A stretch of 12,758 nt of DNA from UBA6115 sp964629345 (GTDB taxonomy: Bacteria > Bacillota > Clostridia > Christensenellales > Aristaeellaceae): the NCBI GenBank assembly GCA_964629345.1, contig CAZVSG010000065.1, positions 1 through 12,758 of the forward strand, read 5' to 3'. Position 1 is the first letter of the stretch, and every line of letters begins with the position of its first letter. The notes below the pieces were generated by a model. The model was not told the DNA's origin and did not search any database. It saw nothing but the letters and a program-made list of their open reading frames with translations. The position numbers and the translations under genes were made by a program. Positions 7,410 through 12,758 of the stretch are shown in pieces.

Positions 7410-8766
7410 GATCCTTCAGGGTGTTCAGCCTTTCTGGTACGCGGTGCCGGGCTTTCTGGCAGTGCTTCTTGTCCTTATGATCATCCTTCTTGTCCGCCAG
7501 GGCAGGATGCGCAGGGAGGACAGTGCGCAGACGGACAGGAGTGAGGCAGCGCTGAGCGAATACATGGAGCGCCTCGTCAGGGATACCGAGGCGCGGCTGA
7601 GCGCCGGCATCGCCCGGGACCAGGCCGCGCTTCAAAGCATCCTGCTCGCGCAGGAGAACGCCGCCGCCGCCCGGACGGAGCGCCTGGACCAGCGCCTGGA
7701 CGCTGCCCTTTCCAACCAGGACAGCAGATTGCGGCACCTGGATGAAGTCCTCAACACCCGTCTTGGTCAGAATGACCAGAAGGTGGCGGAGATGCGGGAC
7801 ACCCTCTTCCAGTCCCTTCTGGGGATGCGCGGGGACAACGCGGCCAAGCTGGAGGAGATCCGCAAGACCGTGGACGAGCACCTGCACCAGACCCTCTCCC
7901 AGCGGCTGGGCGAAAGCTTTTCCCTGGTCAATGAGCGCCTGGAGGCCGTGTACAAGGGCCTGGGGGAGATGAAGACCCTGGCCGGCGGCGTGGGAGACCT
8001 GAAGCGCGTCCTCAGCAACATCAAGACGCGGGGGACCTGGGGCGAAGCCCAGCTTGGCATGCTGCTGGAGGAAGCGCTTGCGCCGGGCCAGTACGAGGCC
8101 AACGTGGCGGTCAAGCCTGGCAGCGTCGAGCGTGTGGAATACGCGGTCAGGCTGCCCGGCCAGGAGGAGGGAAACCCTGTCTGGCTGCCCATCGACGCGA
8201 AGTTCCCCCTGGAGGACTACGAGCGGCTGCAGCAGGCGCAGGAGGCGGCGGACAGGACCCTGACGGACGGTGCGATGAACGCCCTCGCCCAGGCCGTCGC
8301 CCGCGAGGCCGCCCGCATCGCCGCCAAATACATCCAGCCGCCCTATACCACGGATTTCGCCATCCTGTATCTCCCGGTGGAAGGTCTTTACGCGGAGGCG
8401 CTGCGCATCCCCGGCCTGGTGGAGAAGCTGCAGCGGGTCAGCCGCGTGTCAGTGGCTGGGCCCACAACGCTGCTGGCGCTGCTCAACAGCCTGCAGATGG
8501 GCTTCAGGACCTTGGCCATCCAGCAGCGCAGCGCGGAGGTCTGGCGCCTGCTCAGCCAGGTCAAGGGGGATTTCGCCGCCTTTGGCGACATCCTGGACAA
8601 GACCCAGAACCGTCTGCGTCAGGCCAGTGAATCCATTGACCTCGCATCCCGCAGGACGCGCACCATCACAAGACGGCTGCGTTCGGTCGAGTCGCTGGAC
8701 ACCGCGGAGCCAGCTGCTTTGATGGAAATTGAGGAAGAGCCCGATGATTCATCAGCGGATTCCTGA
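7402..8766 (+). CDS. rmuC: RmuC family protein (membrane-anchored recombination limiting protein)
   Basis: A 454-residue RmuC. In E. coli the family limits inversion-type recombination at short inverted repeats; a nuclease fold related to restriction endonucleases has been proposed. Residues 12-32 form one N-terminal transmembrane helix followed by Arg-rich positive residues, so most of the chain should face the cytoplasm. Residues about 38-185 are charged and heptad-like (coiled coil), and the RmuC core spans about 185-420 with NIKTRGTWGEAQL around residue 214, the PIDAKFPLEDY block, and YLPVEGLYAEAL. The ATG at 7402 lies inside the last codons of tdk (eight-base overlap), with AGGGGA upstream. 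Its location in a recR operon fits a DNA-maintenance role. Confidence 0.92.
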   Translation: MPEILQGVQPFWYAVPGFLAVLLVLMIILLVRQGRMRREDSAQTDRSEAALSEYMERLVRDTEARLSAGIARDQAALQSILLAQENAAAARTERLDQRLDAALSNQDSRLRHLDEVLNTRLGQNDQKVAEMRDTLFQSLLGMRGDNAAKLEEIRKTVDEHLHQTLSQRLGESFSLVNERLEAVYKGLGEMKTLAGGVGDLKRVLSNIKTRGTWGEAQLGMLLEEALAPGQYEANVAVKPGSVERVEYAVRLPGQEEGNPVWLPIDAKFPLEDYERLQQAQEAADRTLTDGAMNALAQAVAREAARIAAKYIQPPYTTDFAILYLPVEGLYAEALRIPGLVEKLQRVSRVSVAGPTTLLALLNSLQMGFRTLAIQQRSAEVWRLLSQVKGDFAAFGDILDKTQNRLRQASESIDLASRRTRTITRRLRSVESLDTAEPAALMEIEEEPDDSSADS

Positions 8767-8788
8767 ACAGACACAAGGAGAAGACGAT

Positions 8789-9184
8789 ATGAACAGCGAA
8801 ACCGGGCAGACGCCGCTGCGCTTCACCTTCGCGCACAACAATTTCAACGTGGTCGATCTGCAGAAATCCTTGGCGTTCTACCGCGAGGCTCTGGGACTGA
8901 CCGAAGTGCGCCGGATCCAGAGGGAGCAGTTCACCCTGGTTTTCCTTGGGGACGGCGTCACAGGCCATCAGCTGGAGCTGACATGGCTGAAGGATTTTGA
9001 CAAGCCCCGCTACAACCTCGGCGACAACGAGTTCCATCTCGCCTTCCGGGTGGATGACATCGGCAAGGCGCTTGAAAAACACCGCGCGATGAACGCGGTG
9101 TGCTATGAGAATCAGGCGATGGGCATCTATTTCATCGAGGATCCGGACGGTTACTGGATCGAGATCATCCCGGAGAAGCGCTGA
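8789..9184 (+). CDS. VOC superfamily, lactoylglutathione lyase-like protein
   Basis: A 131-residue single-module vicinal-oxygen-chelate protein of the glyoxalase I type. All four metal-ligand positions of GloA-like enzymes can be matched: His16 in AHNNFNVVDL, Glu63 in LELTW, His83 in EFHLAF, and Glu125 in DPDGYWIEIIP. The block DLQKSLAFYREALGL (residues 23-37) is the standard first beta-alpha unit. A glyoxalase I function, converting a methylglyoxal-thiol hemithioacetal, is plausible; the thiol cofactor is unknown because Clostridia often lack glutathione, and other VOC isomerases or dioxygenases are not excluded. The ATG at 8789 has AAGGAG at 8775-8780; longer in-frame starts would run into rmuC. 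It begins 22 bases after rmuC and is probably the last gene of the transcript. Confidence 0.85.
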   Translation: MNSETGQTPLRFTFAHNNFNVVDLQKSLAFYREALGLTEVRRIQREQFTLVFLGDGVTGHQLELTWLKDFDKPRYNLGDNEFHLAFRVDDIGKALEKHRAMNAVCYENQAMGIYFIEDPDGYWIEIIPEKR

Positions 9185-9222
9185 GCGGCAGCTGAAACAG
9201 GGCATAGACTGAACCCTTCGGA
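9185..9222. other. Short convergent intergenic gap
   Basis: Only 38 bases separate the stop of the VOC gene (+) from the stop of the sigma-like membrane gene (-). No convincing GC-rich hairpin followed by a T-run is visible on either strand, so termination of the two convergent transcripts is unexplained by eye and may be Rho-dependent or may lie inside coding sequence. Confidence 0.5.
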
Positions 9223-11073
9223 TCAGTACGACGCCATCTTGCTGAAATACTTGTATTGGCGGGTCGTGAACTGCGCCTGGTCACTGAGCAGGAGCGAACG
9301 CAGGACCCCATACCCCGTCCGGGTCTGCGGATGAGCGTAGCGCATCTGGTAGGTGTACTGCACTTCCATCTCAAAACCCGTGTCCTCGGTATTGAGCTTC
9401 GCCCGGATCTCATCGATGAATCCCCGGGGCAGCGTCAGCGGGGCCGCGTAATTGACGGAGTACAGCAGGTACTCCTCATTGATCAGATAGACCTCATGCC
9501 AAGAGAACAGCTCATCCCGGGATAAAAGGGCGAGTTCGCTTTCGATGCGCCCTTTCAGGAAGGGGGTTTCCGGCGGCGCGATGCCGAGGAAGCAGAAACG
9601 GCCGTCCCGCTCAGCCAGGCTGAGGATCTCTTTCTTCGTCAGCGTCGCGCTCATCAGGCTGCTCTCGCTGCCTTCCAGGATGTCGCTGCTCAGGTCGGCA
9701 CTCTCAGGCAGCGTCTGCCCGCACCGCCTGACGTTCAAGGCGTAGAATTCCTTGCCGAGTTTTTCCCTGAGGACAAAGAAGGTCTTCAGCTTATCAGGCT
9801 CAAAGGAAAAGCTGCTCACGCTGATCTTCCCGCCGATGCCTGAGGGGTTGAAAAACGCAAACAGAGCGTCTTCATATTCCCGGCGCAGCCCGGAAGGCTC
9901 CTGACCTTCTTCCTGTATCGCCCTGGAGATCTGCATTTCCAGGTTCAGCAGGGTGTACAGATAGGGGGCTTCATTGATGAACTTCCGGCTGTACACATAG
10001 GCGTCAAACTGCTCCCGGCTCCCGAAGATCTCAGGGTGCAGCGCGATGGTCTGCTCAAAAGCGCCGCCGCGGGCAACCGCGATGGCGGCGTCATAAATGC
10101 TGCCATACGCGCTTTTGAAATCACTCTCCCGGTCCTCAACCAGAAAGGGCTTCCTGTAATTCCTGTAATAAGCGCTCAGCGCGTTGGCGGTCAGGGTATT
10201 GACCTGGCCGCGGTCCAGGGATTCATTGTAGAGTGCCGTGTAAAGCTCTTCAAGGTTTTGCCCGTCTGTCCTGGTTTCCCTCATCAGGTCGCTGTCATAG
10301 AAACGGAAGGCGACCCGGATCATCTGCCCGTCCGGGACGTTTTTCAGCCGTTCCGTCAGGGGCTGACTGATGCGCGGGTTTTCCGCGCCGGGGCGTTCCG
10401 GGAAGCGCATATAAAACGACCCGCTGCCGTACCTGTCAGTAAGGGTCTGTTCAGAGACCCGGGCGTCAAGCCGCATGATCCTGGCCAGGAAAAGTGCTTC
10501 CCTTCCCGCAGTAAACAGGGCGGCGGCCAGCGCTGCCAGGCCGAGGACGAGCGCGATGCGCCGGTTGATGCTCCTGCGCTGCTCTATGCCGAAGGTGATA
10601 TCGTTCCACAGTTCCTTTTTTGCCAGCATTTCATTGACTGTATCGGCAAAACAGTCCTTTTCCGGCTCTTTCAGGCAGCTGTCGGCCCGCGTGAGCGCAG
10701 CGTCAGCGGCAGCAGAAGGCCTGTTCAGCAGCCTGGCGGTTTCTTCGATGGAAAAACCGCACACCCTGTGAAGCGTCCAGACGGTCCTCGCCCCTCTGTC
10801 CAACCCGGACAGGCCTTTCCATACAGGCTGGCTGGTTTCCGCCGCTTCTTTCAGGAACGGGGAGACCCGAAGGACCCTGCGCAGAACGGTCCGAAGGTCC
10901 GCTTTCCCCCTCCTGCGGCTTCCTTCAGAAACATGTGCCTTTCTGGAACAATCAAACGCCTTGTCCTGATCAAGCGTGAGGGCGAGCGCCAGCGCCATCG
11001 CAGGATAACGCGTCCTGTAATAGAGGCTCTGAAGATTTCCCTCTGCCGGGGAGGACGGCGCGGAACCGGACAT
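9223..11073 (-). CDS. Sigma-factor-like/transmembrane fusion protein with an unknown extracytoplasmic domain
   Basis: A 616-residue protein in three parts. Residues about 14-70 resemble a worn ECF sigma region 2: an LYYRTRYPAMALALALTLD stretch, an acidic/charged helix, then a DLRTVLRRVLR segment where ECF factors have F-x-TWL-x-R-IA. Residues about 86-135 resemble sigma region 4, with GLSGLDRGARTVWTLHRV, GFSIEETARLLNRP and an Arg-Ala-Asp helix end; however, the usual TVKSR-like recognition motif is AAADAAL. Residues 173-190 form a single transmembrane helix preceded by RRSINRR, so the sigma-like part should be cytoplasmic and residues 200-616 outside. The outer part is mixed alpha/beta and matches no family I recognise. 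The start is supported by AAAAGGAGA (minus strand, 11082-11090) nine bases away. It is divergent from the neighbouring membrane-protein gene. Function is unknown: possibly a membrane-tethered regulator or a non-DNA-binding derivative of one. Confidence 0.8.
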   Translation of the reverse strand: MSGSAPSSPAEGNLQSLYYRTRYPAMALALALTLDQDKAFDCSRKAHVSEGSRRRGKADLRTVLRRVLRVSPFLKEAAETSQPVWKGLSGLDRGARTVWTLHRVCGFSIEETARLLNRPSAAADAALTRADSCLKEPEKDCFADTVNEMLAKKELWNDITFGIEQRRSINRRIALVLGLAALAAALFTAGREALFLARIMRLDARVSEQTLTDRYGSGSFYMRFPERPGAENPRISQPLTERLKNVPDGQMIRVAFRFYDSDLMRETRTDGQNLEELYTALYNESLDRGQVNTLTANALSAYYRNYRKPFLVEDRESDFKSAYGSIYDAAIAVARGGAFEQTIALHPEIFGSREQFDAYVYSRKFINEAPYLYTLLNLEMQISRAIQEEGQEPSGLRREYEDALFAFFNPSGIGGKISVSSFSFEPDKLKTFFVLREKLGKEFYALNVRRCGQTLPESADLSSDILEGSESSLMSATLTKKEILSLAERDGRFCFLGIAPPETPFLKGRIESELALLSRDELFSWHEVYLINEEYLLYSVNYAAPLTLPRGFIDEIRAKLNTEDTGFEMEVQYTYQMRYAHPQTRTGYGVLRSLLLSDQAQFTTRQYKYFSKMASY

Positions 11074-11087
11074 GCCCTGTGTCTCCT

Positions 11088-11116
11088 TTTACTGTGCCCG
11101 CTGATTATGCTATACA
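11088..11116 (+). promoter_or_regulatory. Putative promoter for the small membrane-protein gene
   Basis: TTTACT (11088-11093) and TATACA (11111-11116) are 17 bases apart, and TGC directly before the -10 gives an extended -10. The predicted start of transcription is near 11123, roughly 24 bases before the ATG. The region 11100-11130 is strikingly AT-rich against its surroundings. An alternative -10 (TATACT, 11117-11122) has no matching -35. Confidence 0.35.
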
Positions 11117-11119
11117 TAT

Positions 11120-11128
11120 ACTATATCA
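11120..11128 (-). promoter_or_regulatory. Possible extended -10 element for the sigma-like membrane gene
   Basis: Read on the minus strand, TGATATAGT gives TGn followed by TATAGT (5 of 6 to consensus). No good -35 is visible; transcription would start near 11113, about 40 bases before the ATG. A second minus-strand candidate, CATAAT at 11104-11109, also lacks a -35. The two divergent promoters would overlap, so the two genes may compete for or share a regulator. Confidence 0.25.
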
Positions 11129-11146
11129 CAGATTTGGAGAACACGA

Positions 11147-11725
11147 ATGGGCAAGCGAAAGGACCTGGACCTTTACAGACTCAATGAAATCGGGGGAAAA
11201 CTTCGCTATCAATACACAGGCGCCTGGATGGTGCCCCCTGTCCCGCCGCACCTGCTGGCGCGCGTAAAGATCCTTCTGACGCTGGGATGCGTGCTGCAGG
11301 CGGTCCTTGTTTTCCTGATGGGAAGGCTGGATTTCCCGTCATTCAGAAAGCTGTACGTCATCATCCCTTTCCTTGCGGTGCTGTTCTTTGCCGGAAAAGC
11401 GGTCCTCGCGGCCGGGATGCTGTTTACGTGGAGGGGGAGGATGACCATCAGGCAGCACCAGCTTTCCTGGGGGTCACTCGCCGGCGCGAGCCTTCCCGGG
11501 GCCGTGTCAGGCGGCTTGATGATGATGGCTGTGCTGGCGGACACGATGTTTTTCGGCGGTTTTATCGACAGGGAGTGGCCCCTGCTGCTGCTGATCCTGC
11601 TCCAGACGGTGATTTCGGCGTCCTTGTTCTTGTATTTGAAGCGAACCCCCTGCTTGACCAGGCCGAACCTCGGCACAGACGGGGGGAGCGGGGCTATGGA
11701 AACGATCGCTGAAAAAAGCGAGTGA
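11147..11725 (+). CDS. Unknown four-helix membrane protein
   Basis: A 192-residue integral membrane protein that I do not recognise. A 40-residue cytosolic-looking N-terminus rich in Lys, Arg and Tyr (MGKRKDLDLYRLNEIGGKLR) precedes four hydrophobic segments at about 42-59, 69-95, 111-137 and 143-163, followed by a polar acidic tail. TM3 has a Gly/Met-rich stretch (SGGLMMMAVLADTMFFGG). No enzymatic motif is visible. The ATG at 11147 has TTGGAGA upstream with GGAG at 11135-11138, eight bases away. The gene is divergent from the sigma-like transmembrane gene across 73 bases, which makes a regulatory or physical link between the two products plausible but unproven. It is followed by a separately promoted transporter gene. 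Coding status is well supported by the ribosome site and sustained hydropathy pattern. Confidence 0.75.
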   Translation: MGKRKDLDLYRLNEIGGKLRYQYTGAWMVPPVPPHLLARVKILLTLGCVLQAVLVFLMGRLDFPSFRKLYVIIPFLAVLFFAGKAVLAAGMLFTWRGRMTIRQHQLSWGSLAGASLPGAVSGGLMMMAVLADTMFFGGFIDREWPLLLLILLQTVISASLFLYLKRTPCLTRPNLGTDGGSGAMETIAEKSE

Positions 11726-11752
11726 ATGTATTTTAGGAATCCTTGTAAAACG

Positions 11753-11776
11753 ATGCCGTCATGCAAAATCATGCCG
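11753..11776 (+). repeat. Short direct repeats upstream of the substrate-binding protein promoter
   Basis: ATGCCGTC (11753-11760) recurs as ATGCCGAC (11771-11778) with an 18-base period, and CATGC recurs at 11760 and 11770, one helical turn apart. They end about 15 bases before the -35 box, where an activator or UP-type element would sit. Could be chance in a short AT-richer gap. Confidence 0.3.
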
Positions 11777-11792
11777 ACTTCATACAACAAGA

Positions 11793-11821
11793 TTGACTTT
11801 GCAGTTTGCATTGGGTACAAT
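11793..11821 (+). promoter_or_regulatory. Strong sigma-A-type promoter for the substrate-binding protein gene
   Basis: TTGACT (11793-11798, 5 of 6) and TACAAT (11816-11821, 5 of 6) are spaced by exactly 17 bases. Transcription should begin near 11828, leaving a leader of about 60 bases. This is the best promoter match in the window and fits the usually high expression of binding proteins. Confidence 0.72.
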
Positions 11822-11839
11822 CCCTATTATCTATAGCGG

Positions 11840-11862
11840 ATGCTTATTCAATCGGGAAGCAT
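11840..11862 (+). other. Small inverted repeat in the 5' leader of the substrate-binding protein gene
   Basis: ATGCTT (11840-11845) and AAGCAT (11857-11862) can pair as a six-base stem with an 11-base loop, about 12 bases after the predicted transcription start and clear of the ribosome binding site (AAGGAGG, ending 11881). It may be a weak leader hairpin or a palindromic operator; no known riboswitch architecture fits in a leader this short. Confidence 0.3.
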
Positions 11863-11887
11863 ACGCATACGAAAAAGGAGGAATCTC

Positions 11888-12758
11888 ATGAAAAAGTCCA
11901 GAACCATGATGTCACTGTTGCTGGCGCTGGTGATGCTGGTTTCTGTCGTCCCCGCGTTCGCGGCGGCGTCTGAAACCCCCCTGGTCGTCGCCTACAGCAC
12001 CTTCAGTGAAAAGTTCAGCCCGTTCTTTGGCGACACAGCTTACGACATGGACGTCGTCGCCATGACCCAGGTCTCCCTGATGACGACCGACCGCATGGGC
12101 GGCATCGTCTACAACGCCATCGAAGGCGAGACGATCCCCTACAACGGCAAGGACTATGTGTACAAGGGCGCCGCGGACCTCAAGGTCGAGTATGATGAGG
12201 CGGCGGACGTCACCACGTACACGGCGAAACTGCGTGAGGACCTGAAGTTCTCAGACGGCGAGCCCGTCACTGCCGACGACGTTATCTTCACCTATTACGC
12301 CTTCGTTGACCCGAGCTATACCGGCTCAACGACCCTGAGCTCCTACCCGATCATCGGCCTGAAGGATTACCGCACCCAGACCACCAGCGGCGTGTATGAT
12401 AAGTACGCCAAGATGGCGGACGATCTGTATGCCGCCGGCGCCGATCACGTGTGGGCCGAGGGTGACGGATGGACCCAGGAACAGCAGGATGGCTTCTGGG
12501 CCGGCCTGACAGCTGGCTGGAAGGCGGATGTCCAGTCCATCATTGATACCGTCAATACCACGTACGCTTCCTACGGCCCGGACGTGATGGGCTATACCTC
12601 CGAGGAGATTGCTGCCTCCGAGGGCCTGAAGGTCGCCTTCGGCATGGCGCTGTGGGGATTCGGCGAAGTCGCGGAAAAGGTCCTGACCACGCCGTCCGGC
12701 AAGGTCTTCGACCTGTCCAAGGAAGAGTTCCCCACCCTGGATGACTATTACGCCGAGG
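11888..12758 (+). CDS. ABC transporter substrate-binding protein, family 5 (oligopeptide/dipeptide type), 3' truncated by window
   Basis: The first 290 codons of an extracytoplasmic solute-binding protein. Residues 1-25 are a signal peptide (MKKSRTMM, a Leu/Val core, then VPAFA before cleavage). Residues 30-45 (TPLVVAYSTFSEKFSPF) match the opening strand of SBP_bac_5 proteins, and residues 111-136, with LREDLKFSDGEPVTADDV at 115-132, are the diagnostic block of DppA/OppA relatives. Between about 145 and 290 lies a polar, Trp- and Tyr-containing stretch that I cannot align with the usual compact domain, so an insertion is likely. There is no lipobox cysteine; the signal looks like a signal peptidase I type. 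AAGGAGG six bases before the ATG marks the start clearly. Ligand is unknown: peptides, nickel or sugars are all possible for this family. Permease and ATPase genes would be expected beyond the right edge. Confidence 0.88.
   Translation, partial: MKKSRTMMSLLLALVMLVSVVPAFAAASETPLVVAYSTFSEKFSPFFGDTAYDMDVVAMTQVSLMTTDRMGGIVYNAIEGETIPYNGKDYVYKGAADLKVEYDEAADVTTYTAKLREDLKFSDGEPVTADDVIFTYYAFVDPSYTGSTTLSSYPIIGLKDYRTQTTSGVYDKYAKMADDLYAAGADHVWAEGDGWTQEQQDGFWAGLTAGWKADVQSIIDTVNTTYASYGPDVMGYTSEEIAASEGLKVAFGMALWGFGEVAEKVLTTPSGKVFDLSKEEFPTLDDYYAE

Noticed and set aside
10036..11187. Long open frame (383 codons) on the + strand opposite the sigma-like membrane gene
   Set aside because: It is antisense to a gene with a good ribosome site, sigma-like blocks and a clear transmembrane helix; the product is low-complexity Arg/Gly/Pro-rich with no recognisable domain. 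High-G+C antisense artefact.
11706..11734. Hairpin TCGCT/AGCGA followed by a T-containing stretch at the end of the membrane-protein gene, as a terminator
   Set aside because: Only five base pairs with an A-rich loop, overlapping the stop codon, and the following tract (GTGAATGTATTTT) is not a proper T-run.

Overview
The window is an ordinary stretch of bacterial chromosome with about ten genes and little intergenic space. High G+C coding sequence, strong AGGAGG-type ribosome binding sites, GTG and TTG starts, a SpoIID-family wall protein, and TopB and RecR versions that read like Firmicutes proteins together suggest a high-G+C, probably uncultured member of the Clostridia. This assignment is an inference from protein style; there is no rRNA or other phylogenetic marker here.

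Left part (1-5761, + strand): a promoter-like element precedes a very large secreted SpoIID/LytB-type protein carrying eight SH3-like repeats. Its stop codon is 23 bases before a type IA DNA topoisomerase (topB). Middle part (5762-9184, + strand): a second promoter-like element just after topB opens a tight run of ybaB, recR, tdk, rmuC and a glyoxalase-like VOC protein. ybaB and recR are separated by one base, recR and tdk share a base, and tdk and rmuC overlap by eight bases, so these four are almost certainly co-translated. Apart from the VOC enzyme the run is about DNA and nucleotide metabolism: recombination mediator, nucleoid-associated protein, thymidine salvage and a RmuC-family protein, with a topoisomerase just upstream. 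dnaX, the usual upstream neighbour of ybaB-recR in Firmicutes, is not in the window.

Right part (9223-12758): a minus-strand gene converges on the VOC gene. It encodes a 616-residue protein in which a degenerate ECF sigma-factor-like N-terminus is joined through one membrane helix to about 415 extracytoplasmic residues of no family I recognise. It shares a 73-base AT-rich divergent promoter region with a gene for an unknown four-helix membrane protein. A good sigma-A-type promoter then drives the start of a family 5 (oligopeptide/dipeptide type) ABC transporter substrate-binding protein, which is cut by the window edge.

The least conventional item is the sigma-like transmembrane fusion with its divergent membrane-protein partner. 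It could be a membrane-tethered signalling protein or a one-component regulator, but its key sigma motifs are eroded and function cannot be settled from sequence. No mobile elements, CRISPR arrays, tRNA or rRNA genes were seen.
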